From Pantoea latae (lineage in GTDB: Bacteria; Pseudomonadota; Gammaproteobacteria; Enterobacterales; Enterobacteriaceae), in NCBI RefSeq assembly GCF_002077695.1, contig NZ_MWUE01000016.1:124001-188000 (forward strand): a DNA stretch of 64,000 bases. Reading direction: 5' to 3'. Below, piece after piece: positions 57,433 through 64,000 of this stretch. The position numbers and the translations under genes were made by a program. Numbering within the stretch: position 1 is the stretch's first letter; each line of letters begins with the position of its first letter. The notes under the pieces were generated by a model. That model saw only the letters and a list, made by a program, of their open reading frames with translations. It was not told where the DNA came from and made no database searches.

Positions 57433-57438
57433 TATACT
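57433..57438 (+). promoter_or_regulatory. -10 element of yohP
   Basis: TATACT, 41 bp before the yohP start, is the best promoter-like element in the gap. No clear -35 partner was defined. Confidence 0.45.
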
Positions 57439-57479
57439 CTTATCCTGAAACGTTTTTTTACTGGCAGAGGAACAAGGAT

Positions 57480-57563
57480 ATGAAAATAATTTTGTGGATT
57501 ATCGCCATCATTTTCATCGTAGGGTTACTGACGCTGACTGGGGTATTTAAGCTCATCTTCTGA
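57480..57563 (+). CDS. yohP: YohP, 27-aa single-helix membrane protein
   Basis: A tiny inner-membrane protein: MKIILWIIAIIFIVGLLTLT followed by GVFKLIF. Length, start and end match E. coli YohP almost residue for residue. E. coli YohP is known for membrane targeting of its mRNA and protein; its role is linked to stress. The ribosome site AGGAACAAGGAT precedes the ATG. A terminator follows at 57572. Confidence 0.88.
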   Translation: MKIILWIIAIIFIVGLLTLTGVFKLIF

Positions 57564-57571
57564 ATTAACAG

Positions 57572-57594
57572 GGGCACCGCTCAGGTGCCCTTAT
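57572..57594 (+). terminator. terminator of yohP
   Basis: Stem GGGCACC / GGTGCCC with GCTCA loop followed by TTATT; it overlaps the 3' end of the convergent zinc-ribbon gene. Confidence 0.8.
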
Positions 57595-57790
57595 TCGTCT
57601 CCTTCTTCACACGCGAAACCAGACAGCGGGTTATGGGATCAAGCGGCGTATTCGGCAACAGATCCCGCGCTGTGAGCTTTTTATGACAGCTGGCGCAGCG
57701 CGCGCCGTGAAAGTCTGCGTCTGATGAAGGTTCATGGGTAAACGTAAACTTTGCGCTGCCGCAGGCGGTACAGCGAATTTTCATCACCAT
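57581..57790 (-). CDS. small putative zinc-ribbon protein
   Basis: A 69-aa protein from the ATG at 57790 (GGAGAG 7 nt upstream) with two cysteine pairs, CTACGSAKF near the N-terminus and CASCHKKL about 20 residues later, a probable zinc ribbon. It resembles the small putative zinc-binding proteins of the ECs_2282/YnfU kind, but I am not sure. Function unknown. Its 3' end shares the yohP terminator. Confidence 0.72.
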   Translation of the reverse strand: MVMKIRCTACGSAKFTFTHEPSSDADFHGARCASCHKKLTARDLLPNTPLDPITRCLVSRVKKETNKGT

Positions 57791-57835
57791 GTGTATGCTC
57801 TCCTTGCCCGAAACGAACAGCAGGCATTCTAACAA

Positions 57836-58045
57836 ATCCCTCCATAAAATTTATCAAAAATACTAAACAATTAATGCGCGTTACCGTTTGGCTTTACTCA
57901 TTTATTTCTTGTTAATTGCGCAGGGTGATGGTTTGCAGATGGAAGCAGACTTGCATCTGGGCCAGCGACAGCATTGACCTGGCTGAATCCTTTACAGCTG
58001 GAGGTTATGACTGCCTGCTTAAGAAAATCCAGCATTTTACCCGCT
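57836..58045. other. gap before pagP
   Basis: AT-rich, no convincing gene. A 63-codon frame on the minus strand (57898-58089) has no ribosome site and crosses the pagP promoter, so it is not called. Confidence 0.4.
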
Positions 58046-58080
58046 CGTTTTAGCACCGTTTTAGTTGGGGTGGGCATAAT
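58046..58080 (+). promoter_or_regulatory. putative PhoP box and -10 of pagP
   Basis: A direct repeat CGTTTT-AGCAC-CGTTTT (58046-58062) has the 6-5-6 layout of a PhoP box (consensus GTTTA-type hexamers). It lies 12 bp before a -10-like CATAAT (58075-58080), the spacing of PhoP-activated promoters where the box replaces the -35. pagP is PhoP-regulated in Salmonella and E. coli. Confidence 0.65.
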
Positions 58081-58175
58081 AACGCTCAATATATAGGATT
58101 TTTCTTAACCCGACAGGCGCGACCTTTAAGGAGCGAGCCGGTCTGACCGCCGTCGATCAGTACAGGAAAACTGTT

Positions 58176-58748
58176 GTGAACCGGAAAACTCTGAGCGCCC
58201 TTGCCGGAGCGTGCTCCGCGCTTGTTCTCACCTGCTCCGCGCAGGCTGCGACGCTAAGCGACCACCTGCAAAACGGCTGGCAGACCTTCAGCGATAACGT
58301 GCAGCAAACCTGGCAGCAGCCGCAGCATAAAGATTTTTATCTGCCCGCTATCACCTGGCATAACCGCTGGACCTACGACGACGATCATATTAATCGCTAC
58401 AACGAACGCCCCTGGGGCGCTGGCGGCGGTATCTCGCGCTATGACGACAAAGGCAACTGGCATGGCCTCTATTTGATGGCGTTTAAGGATTCGTTTAATA
58501 AGTGGGAACCCTTTGGCGGCTACGGCTGGGAGGCGACCTGGCGTCCACTCAGCGACCAGCGTTTTCACCTTGGTGCCGGCTACACGGCAGGCGTGACGGC
58601 GCGCCATAACTGGGATTACGTTCCCGTGCCCGCGCTGCTGCCGCTGGCGTCGGTGGGATACGGCCCGGTAAACTTCCAGATGACTTATATTCCAGGCACT
58701 TACAACAACGGCAACGTCTATTTCGCCTGGATGCGCTTTCAGTTTTAG
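58176..58748 (+). CDS. pagP: PagP, lipid A palmitoyltransferase
   Basis: Outer-membrane beta-barrel enzyme moving palmitate from phospholipid to lipid A, giving resistance to cationic peptides. It is 190 aa from a GTG start at 58176 (AGGA upstream). Signal peptide 1-25 (CSAQAA). The catalytic His ([10 protein letters not shown]) and Asp-Ser pair (AFKDSFN) are present, as is the C-terminal strand [11 protein letters not shown] ending in Phe. Followed by cspE as in E. coli. Confidence 0.95.
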   Translation: MNRKTLSALAGACSALVLTCSAQAATLSDHLQNGWQTFSDNVQQTWQQPQHKDFYLPAITWHNRWTYDDDHINRYNERPWGAGGGISRYDDKGNWHGLYLMAFKDSFNKWEPFGGYGWEATWRPLSDQRFHLGAGYTAGVTARHNWDYVPVPALLPLASVGYGPVNFQMTYIPGTYNNGNVYFAWMRFQF

Positions 58749-58899
58749 CGTCGCGCCGTGAAGGTCAGGGGTAAGGAAGCGTAAAAAAGGGGGAGATTTA
58801 TCACTTTTTATTCAATTGGCGCTGGACAAATGTCACCGCAATTGCTGTACTAGACGCCGACACAGTTTAGTGTCCATTTTTCATGTAAAGGTAATATAG

Positions 58900-59109
58900 A
58901 TGTCCAAGATCAAAGGTAACGTTAAGTGGTTTAATGAATCTAAAGGATTCGGTTTCATTACTCCAGAAGATGGCAGCAAAGACGTGTTCGTACACTTCTC
59001 TGCTATCCAGAGCAACGGTTTCAAAACCCTGGCTGAAGGCCAGCGCGTTGAGTTTGAAATCACCGAAGGCGCTAAAGGCCCATCTGCTGCTAACGTTATC
59101 AGCCTGTAA
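58900..59109 (+). CDS. cspE: CspE, cold-shock-like RNA/DNA chaperone
   Basis: A 69-aa cold-shock domain protein, nearly identical to E. coli Csp[21 protein letters not shown] with RNP1 KGFGFI and RNP2 DVFVHFS. It melts RNA structure and antiterminates. Codon use is more biased than in neighbours, typical of a highly expressed gene. Gene order pagP-cspE is conserved. A strong terminator follows. Confidence 0.97.
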   Translation: MSKIKGNVKWFNESKGFGFITPEDGSKDVFVHFSAIQSNGFKTLAEGQRVEFEITEGAKGPSAANVISL

Positions 59110-59128
59110 GTTAACAGTCAGAATTTCA

Positions 59129-59155
59129 AAAACCCGCCGCATGGCGGGTTTTTTT
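59129..59155 (+). terminator. terminator of cspE
   Basis: Stem AACCCGCC / GGCGGGTT with GCAT loop followed by a seven-T run ending at 59155. The T-run overlaps the stop codon of the minus-strand 32-aa gene. Confidence 0.93.
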
Positions 59156-59252
59156 ATGGCTGGAAAAAGGTGTAACACCCGCCGACCACGCTGCCTAACG
59201 CCAGCATCAGCGCCACGGCTTCCTCTATGCTGCGTGGGATCACAACGTTCAT
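59154..59252 (-). CDS. small 32-aa protein convergent with cspE
   Basis: MNVVIPRSIEEAVALMLALG followed by SVVGGCYTFFQP: 32 residues with a hydrophobic helix and one Cys. A strong ribosome site GAGGAGAG lies 4 nt before the ATG, better than most genes here. Not recognised with certainty. The stop codon lies in the cspE terminator. It is too short for automatic callers. Confidence 0.6.
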   Translation of the reverse strand: MNVVIPRSIEEAVALMLALGSVVGGCYTFFQP

Positions 59253-59464
59253 TTCACTCTCCTCGACCTGATGCGGTCATCCCAGCTTTACAGACGAAGA
59301 TTAACGCCGCCTTAATTTCTGATGACGAATTGATGACCTGCTTCGATCTGCGGCGTCAGTCACATAAAAGCCTCGTAACATTATTATAACAACCCTTACT
59401 TGCAGCTTTTTTCCCGGCGACGCTATATAACAGAGCGGCAGCATAATCTTCTTCAGGAGGCGGG

Positions 59465-59890
59465 ATGAACATAAGGCAGGCACAGGCGAAAGACAGCTTT
59501 GCGCTCAGCGCGTTGCTGGCGGAATTAGGCTACGGCGGCACCGAAAGCTTTATTGGCAAACGTCTGGCGCAGCTCAGCAGCGATCCCGATGAGATGCTGC
59601 TGGTAGCGGAGCACGGCACCCAGGTGCTGGGATTTTTGTCGATGCATTTTATCCCGCAGCTGGCGCTGGCGGGTGACTTTGCCCGCATCAGCTATTTTTG
59701 CATCGCTGAAGGGGAACGCAGCAAAGGGGTCGGCCAGCAGCTATTGCAACATGCCGAAGCGATGGCGGCGCAGCGCGGATGCGACCGGATGGAAGTGCAC
59801 TGCCACGCCTCGCGGCTGAAGGCGAACCAGTTCTACCAGCGCGAAGGCTACGTCGAGTCGCCGCGCTATCATATCAAAGATCTGAGCTGA
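59465..59890 (+). CDS. GNAT-family N-acetyltransferase
   Basis: A 141-aa GNAT protein: MNIRQAQAKDSFALSALL start, strand VLGFLSMHFIP, motif A acetyl-CoA loop CIAEGERSKGVGQQLLQHAE (RSKGVG) and motif B ANQFYQREGYVES. Substrate unknown. A strong ribosome site (CAGGAGG) and a possible promoter (TTGCAG 59400, TATATA 59424) precede it. Its end overlaps the convergent MocR gene by 17 bp. Confidence 0.88.
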   Translation: MNIRQAQAKDSFALSALLAELGYGGTESFIGKRLAQLSSDPDEMLLVAEHGTQVLGFLSMHFIPQLALAGDFARISYFCIAEGERSKGVGQQLLQHAEAMAAQRGCDRMEVHCHASRLKANQFYQREGYVESPRYHIKDLS

Positions 59891-61229
59891 GCCTGGCCTC
59901 GCGCCCGGAGGCGATAGCCAGCGCGCTGGCCAGCATCTCCAGCTGCGTCTCCTGCAGGCAGGCGATGCTGACGCGAATAAACTGCGTCGGCCCCAGCCGG
60001 CAGCGCTCGCCCGGCAGGACGGCGATGCCGCGCGCCGCCAGGGTGATCATGGCGTACTGCTCCGACGCAACCGGAATGCAGATGCTCAGCCCGTCGCGCA
60101 GCGGCAGGGTCAGGCCGTGCGCCGCCAGCGCCGTCAGCATCTTTTCGCGCCGCTGACGATAGATAGCGCGCGCGGCCGCAACCTTCTCCTGCGTGGCGAC
60201 ATCCTGCAATAGCCAGGCGACGCTATCCTGCAAAATCCGGCTGGTCCAGCTGACGCCAAAATTGCGCCACGCCTGGATGCGCCTCACCATCTCGGCGGTG
60301 GCAGAAAGCACCGCCAGACGCAGATCGGGGCCATAGGCTTTGGAAAACGAGCGGACGTGGAGCGTGCGCTCGGGAAAAAGGCTGCCGAGACTCCAGGCGG
60401 GCGCCGCAGAGAGATCGCCGATGCCGTCATCCTCGACAATCAGCGTGGTGCTCTGTGCCAGCGTTTCCGCCAGCGCGGCCTGACGCGCCGCGCTAATGCT
60501 GTTGCCGGTCGCGGAGTGGGTGCGCGGCTGGTAGATCACCATCACCGGCGACTTTTGCAGCAGCGCGGCGAGCATCTCCGGCAGCGGTCCCTCCTCGTCA
60601 CACGCCAGCGGCAGGATCTCCGCGCCCACGTTATCCAGCATATCCAGCAGCCGCGTCGCGGTGGGATCTTCAATTACTACCCGGTCGCCGGGGGAAACCA
60701 GCGTCTGCACCACCAGATTCATGGCGTCAAAGCCGCCGTCCGTCGCCAGAAAGGCTTCGGCGGCATAGGGCCAGCGCGGCTGAATCGCCGCCAGCAGCAG
60801 CGGCGAAATCGCCTCGCGCAGATAGCTGTTGAGGTGAGGAGAGCGCAGCGCGGCCTGCAGGGCGGGCTGCAGATCGGGCAGCAGCGTGGGATCGGGCGCG
60901 GCCATCGCCAGGTCGGCGCGAATGTTATCGCCGTAGTTGCCGATTTTCTCAAAGCGGATAGGGCGCGGCATGACCGTATTGCCGGACACCCAGACGCCAC
61001 CGCGCCCTTTGCCCGCCAGCACCTTCTGCTTTTTCAGCTGCGCCCAGGCGGCTGAGACGGTTGCCGGACTGACGCCCAGCTGTTCCGCCAGATCGCGCAC
61101 CGCCGGCATCTGCATGCCCACCGCAATTTTTCCCTCGCGGATCAGCGTAGAGGCGGCCAGCGCTATCCCCTTTACCGAACGCTCGGCGATGTGCTCGCTT
61201 AACCAGATAAGATCGACCGTTTGCGTCAT
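59874..61229 (-). CDS. MocR-type regulator (GntR wHTH fused to aminotransferase domain)
   Basis: A 451-aa PLP-binding transcription factor. The N-terminal GntR winged HTH spans about 10-82 (GMQMPAVRDLAEQLGVSPATVSAAWAQLKKQKVLAGKGRGGVWV). A fold-type I aminotransferase-like domain follows, with the PLP lysine in SFSK (Lys297) and YQPRTHSATGNS. Such proteins sense PLP or an amino compound and control the divergent gene. The target here is likely the 61360 operon. Direct repeats in the 130-bp intergenic region fit MocR operators. Confidence 0.9.
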   Translation of the reverse strand: MTQTVDLIWLSEHIAERSVKGIALAASTLIREGKIAVGMQMPAVRDLAEQLGVSPATVSAAWAQLKKQKVLAGKGRGGVWVSGNTVMPRPIRFEKIGNYGDNIRADLAMAAPDPTLLPDLQPALQAALRSPHLNSYLREAISPLLLAAIQPRWPYAAEAFLATDGGFDAMNLVVQTLVSPGDRVVIEDPTATRLLDMLDNVGAEILPLACDEEGPLPEMLAALLQKSPVMVIYQPRTHSATGNSISAARQAALAETLAQSTTLIVEDDGIGDLSAAPAWSLGSLFPERTLHVRSFSKAYGPDLRLAVLSATAEMVRRIQAWRNFGVSWTSRILQDSVAWLLQDVATQEKVAAARAIYRQRREKMLTALAAHGLTLPLRDGLSICIPVASEQYAMITLAARGIAVLPGERCRLGPTQFIRVSIACLQETQLEMLASALAIASGREARLSSDL

Positions 61230-61240
61230 AAGAAAATACT

Positions 61241-61319
61241 TTGTTCAGTAACAAATTAATGATTGTTCAGATAAGTATTCCCGAATTAGTATCAAATTCA
61301 AGCACTATTTGCTGAATAA
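61241..61319. promoter_or_regulatory. putative MocR operators: direct repeat plus inverted copy
   Basis: TTGTTCAG occurs at 61241-61248 and again at 61263-61270, exactly 22 bp apart (two helical turns). A related inverted copy CTGAATAA is at 61312-61319. They lie between the MocR-type regulator and its divergent operon. Paired direct repeats are the usual form of MocR sites. Confidence 0.6.
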
Positions 61320-61359
61320 ATCATCGGCGCAGCAGGCGCCTCCTGAATATGGGGCAATC

Positions 61360-62328
61360 ATGAGCAAACTACTCGTCAGACTGGCGGTGCGTGACTGGGA
61401 CTACTTTACGCCGCTGGCGCTGGGCGACCTGAAACCAGACGGCTTTGAACTGGCTATCGACCGTGTCGGCACGCTGGTGGATAACCTGGCGACCAGCCCC
61501 GATTATGACGGCGGCGAAGTCTCCTTTAGCCGCTATGCGCAGGGCCGCGCCCGAGGCGACACCAGCCTGCTGGGGCTGCCGCACTTTCTGATGCGCGGCT
61601 TTCGCCAGCGCTGCATTATCACCACCGCCGACAGTCCGCTGACCACCCCTGCGCAGCTCAAGGGCAAACGCATCGGCGTCACCGGCTGGCAGGACTCCGG
61701 CAACACCTGGACGCGCACCGTGCTGCGCGAGGCGGGCGTGGAGATTGACGATGCTTACTGGTTTGCCGGCCGCCTGACGGAGGCGCATCCCATCGTCGAT
61801 CGCCTCGCGGGCTTCGGCCGGCCGGGGCGTATTGAGGCCGCACCGGGCGAGCGTCCGTTGCTGGAGCTGCTGAAAGCGGGGGAGCTGGATGCGGTTTTCA
61901 CCCCCTTTATGCCGGAGGGTTTCTTCCTGCCGGGCTCAGGGCTGCGTCAGCTTCAGGCCGATTTCTGGCAGGCGGAGCGCGACTACTTCAACCGCGTCGG
62001 CTATGTGCCGGGCATCCATATTCTGGCGCTGAAACCGGCGCTGGCGGAGGCGCACCCCTGGCTGCCGCAGGCGCTCAGCGCGCTCATCGACCGCTCCTGG
62101 CAGCTCTGGATGCAGAAGCGGGAGAAGTACGCCGACACCACGCCCTGGCTGCTGGACGATTTGCGACGCACTGCGCAGGAATTGCCCGCCAGCTGGAATC
62201 AAAACGGCTTTGAGGTTAACAAGAAGATGATTGCCGATTTTGCCGGTGAGCTTTACCAGCAGGGTCTGACAAAAACGCACCTGACGCCGGAAGCGATCTT
62301 CCCGGCGGCGAGCAAAGGGGAACTGTAA
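61360..62328 (+). CDS. periplasmic-binding-fold protein related to 4,5-dihydroxyphthalate decarboxylase
   Basis: A 322-aa protein of the type 2 periplasmic-binding-protein fold without a signal peptide, so probably cytosolic. Segments LAVRDWDYFTPLALGDLKPDGFEL, GEVSFSRYAQGRARGD, LMRGFRQRCIITT and LKGKRIGVTGWQDSGNTWTRTVL follow the pattern of the dihydroxyphthalate-decarboxylase/NMT1-like group. The real reaction is unknown. It is first gene of an operon; the stop overlaps the next start (TAATG). The start at 61360 gives MSKLLVRLAV. Confidence 0.75.
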   Translation: MSKLLVRLAVRDWDYFTPLALGDLKPDGFELAIDRVGTLVDNLATSPDYDGGEVSFSRYAQGRARGDTSLLGLPHFLMRGFRQRCIITTADSPLTTPAQLKGKRIGVTGWQDSGNTWTRTVLREAGVEIDDAYWFAGRLTEAHPIVDRLAGFGRPGRIEAAPGERPLLELLKAGELDAVFTPFMPEGFFLPGSGLRQLQADFWQAERDYFNRVGYVPGIHILALKPALAEAHPWLPQALSALIDRSWQLWMQKREKYADTTPWLLDDLRRTAQELPASWNQNGFEVNKKMIADFAGELYQQGLTKTHLTPEAIFPAASKGEL

Positions 62329-63122
62329 TGAAAGTAGCGATGGGACAATTCGCGGTCAGCCGCGAATGGCAGGAAAACGCGGCTATCTGCCTCGACCTGA
62401 TGGCGCGCGCCGAGGCGGGCGGCGCCGATCTGCTGGTGCTGCCGGAAGGCGTACTGGCGCGCGATATCGCCGACCCGGATCTGGTGCTGAAGGCGGCCCA
62501 GCCGCTGGACGGCCCCTTTCTGACGCAGCTGCTGGCGCAGAGCCAGGGCAGCGCGCTCACCACCATGATGAGCGTGCATGTGCCAGCCGAGGGCGACAAA
62601 GCGCTGAACGTGCTGGTGGCGCTGCGCAACGGCGAGATTATCGCCGCCTATGAGAAGCTGCACCTCTACGACGCCTTCGCGATGCAGGAGTCGCAGCGCG
62701 TCAATCCTGGCAATGCGATCCCGCCGCTGGTGGAGGTCGCCGGAATGCAGGTCGGCCTGATGACCTGCTATGACGTGCGCTTCCCGGAGCTGGCGCGGCG
62801 TCTGGTGCTGGACGGCGCCGAGGTGCTGGTGCTGCCCGCCGCCTGGGTAAAAGGACCGCTGAAAGAGATGCACTGGGAGCTGCTGACCACGGCGCGCGCG
62901 CTGGAGAACACCTGCTATATGGTGGCGGTAGGGGAGTGCGGTCCGCGCAATATCGGCAATAGCCTGGTGATCGATCCGCTTGGCGTCGCCATCGCCAAAG
63001 CGCCGGAATCTGCCGCGCTGGTCTTTGCCGACCTTGACCCGCAGCGCATCGCGTACGCGCGCAGCGTGCTGCCGGTGCTGGAAAATCGCCGCTTCGCCCG
63101 TCCGGAACTAAAAACAGAATAG
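62328..63122 (+). CDS. YbeM-like carbon-nitrogen hydrolase (nitrilase superfamily)
   Basis: A 264-aa amidase. The catalytic triad is Glu40 (VLPEGVL), Lys110 (YEKLHLYD) and Cys147 (GLMTCYDVRFPEL). Overall closest to E. coli YbeM, a deaminated-glutathione-amidase relative, and ybeM also lies near pagP-cspE in E. coli. Here it is embedded between two binding-protein-like genes and translationally coupled to the first, suggesting it acts on an amide or omega-amidated compound handled by this operon (inference). Confidence 0.88.
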   Translation: MKVAMGQFAVSREWQENAAICLDLMARAEAGGADLLVLPEGVLARDIADPDLVLKAAQPLDGPFLTQLLAQSQGSALTTMMSVHVPAEGDKALNVLVALRNGEIIAAYEKLHLYDAFAMQESQRVNPGNAIPPLVEVAGMQVGLMTCYDVRFPELARRLVLDGAEVLVLPAAWVKGPLKEMHWELLTTARALENTCYMVAVGECGPRNIGNSLVIDPLGVAIAKAPESAALVFADLDPQRIAYARSVLPVLENRRFARPELKTE

Positions 63123-63142
63123 GCACGCCTGGGAGACAAACC

Positions 63143-64000
63143 GTGAAAAAGAGTGCAACCGCCATCCTGCTGGCGCTTGGCCTGAGCGCCTCGCTGGCCC
63201 ATGCCGCCGACGCGATTCCGACGCAAAAAGTCGACCCGGCGCTCCACGATCGCCTGCCCGACGCCATCAAAAAGTCGGGCAAGATGATCTCCGTGAACAA
63301 CGGATCCTTTCCGCCCTATGAGATTGTCAACGGCCCGCACGCGATGGATGGCGCCTCTGCCGATCTCACCACGGCGCTGGGCCAGCTGCTGGGCGTCAAC
63401 ATCGAGCATGCCACGGTCAGCGGCCTGTCGGGCGTGCTATCCGGCATCAACTCCGGCCGCTACCAGCTGGCTATCGGCCCGATAGGCGACTACCCGGACC
63501 GCCAGCAGAAGGTGGACTTCGTCGACTTTGTGCAGGAGTTTGTGGTGTTTGGCGTGCAGAAAGGCAACCCGCAAAAAATCAACGGGCTGGAGGATACCTG
63601 CGGCAAACGTATCGCGGTCATGGCGGCGGGCTCGGCGGAGCAGGTGATCCGCAAGCAGTCGGACGCCTGCGTGGCGGCGGGCAAGCCCGCGGTGGTGGTG
63701 CAATCCTTTACCGATCAGCCTTCCTCGATTCTGGCGGTGCGCTCAAAGCGCTCGGACGCCTTCTTCTCCTCGCAGGCGCCGCTGACATACTTTATCGAGC
63801 AGGCGAGCGGCCAGCTTGAGCTGGCGGGCAAGGGGCAGAAAAACGGCTTCGGCGATATTTTCCAGGGCACGGTGGTGCCGAAAGGGTCGCCGCTGGGCCA
63901 GGTCGTGCTGGACGCCTATCAGGCGCTCTATCAAAACGGCACCTATGCCGCCATCATGAAAAAGTGGAAGCTGGACGGCAATATGATCGACGCGCCGGGT
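63143..64000 (+). CDS. amino-acid ABC transporter substrate-binding protein (family 3), 3' end beyond window
   Basis: A partial gene starting at GTG 63143 (GGGAG upstream) and open to the window end (286 codons). Signal peptide MKKSATAILLALGLSASLAHA. The mature part is a type 2 SBP: MISVNNGSFPPYEI, MDGASADLTTALGQLLG, YQLAIGPIGDYPDRQQKVDFVDFV and the C-lobe ending YAAIMKKWKL, as in polar amino-acid binders. It is third gene of the operon; permease and ATPase genes probably follow outside. Confidence 0.88.
   Translation, partial: MKKSATAILLALGLSASLAHAADAIPTQKVDPALHDRLPDAIKKSGKMISVNNGSFPPYEIVNGPHAMDGASADLTTALGQLLGVNIEHATVSGLSGVLSGINSGRYQLAIGPIGDYPDRQQKVDFVDFVQEFVVFGVQKGNPQKINGLEDTCGKRIAVMAAGSAEQVIRKQSDACVAAGKPAVVVQSFTDQPSSILAVRSKRSDAFFSSQAPLTYFIEQASGQLELAGKGQKNGFGDIFQGTVVPKGSPLGQVVLDAYQALYQNGTYAAIMKKWKLDGNMIDAPG

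Noticed and set aside
57898..58089. 63-codon frame on the minus strand before pagP
   Set aside because: No ribosome site; crosses the likely PhoP box and -10 of pagP.

Overview
The window is a chromosomal segment of a high-GC member of the Enterobacterales. Gene order, protein similarity to E. coli and the overall style point to the Erwiniaceae (Pantoea/Mixta/Erwinia group); I cannot fix the genus from sequence alone. No integrase, transposase, phage gene or CRISPR array was seen.

Region 1 (1-38.8 kb) is a compacted copy of the E. coli acrB-to-argU core: acrB(partial)-acrA/acrR, rsmS-priC, ybaN, apt, dnaX-ybaB-recR, htpG, adk, hemH, gsk, ybaL, ushA, ybaK, ybaP, copA/cueR, ybbJ-qmcA, cnoX(ybbN), ybbO, tesA/ybbA-ybbP, purEK, ppiB-lpxH, cysS, ybcJ-folD and tRNA-Arg(TCT). 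Several neighbours known from E. coli are missing (mscK, aes, fsr, glsA-ybaT, fetAB). Others have been inserted: a LysR regulator plus a 281-aa unknown gene, a PACE efflux protein with a divergent LysR regulator, and a RecF-like ATPase after cysS. Classical regulatory signals are readable: the AcrR operator, the dnaX frameshift cassette, a sigma-32 promoter before htpG, the ChiX sRNA between ybaK and ybaP, the CueR operator at copA and a PurR box at purE.

Region 2 (38.9-57.9 kb) is accessory or variable. It holds a haloacetate-dehalogenase-like hydrolase and a serine beta-lactamase-like hydrolase in tandem, a DUF2171 protein, a LysR regulator convergent with a CitA-type citrate symporter, a YecA-like protein without its zinc tail, an AI-2E family permease, the serine transporter sdaC, an orphan siderophore/cobalamin-type binding protein, a stand-alone EAL protein, an RcnB-like protein, a HAD phosphatase, and a gluconate/hydroxy-acid cluster (iron-type alcohol dehydrogenase, gntT with two GntR boxes, hcxB). 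The very small proteins YohP and a zinc-ribbon protein follow.

Region 3 (58-64 kb) starts with pagP-cspE in the E. coli order and continues with a small 32-aa gene and a GNAT acetyltransferase. It ends in a MocR-type regulator divergent from a probable operon: a cytoplasmic periplasmic-binding-protein-like enzyme, a YbeM-like amidase and an amino-acid ABC binding protein that runs off the window. This last locus, the multi-hairpin element after htpG, and a candidate sRNA near 51.2 kb are the least explained parts.
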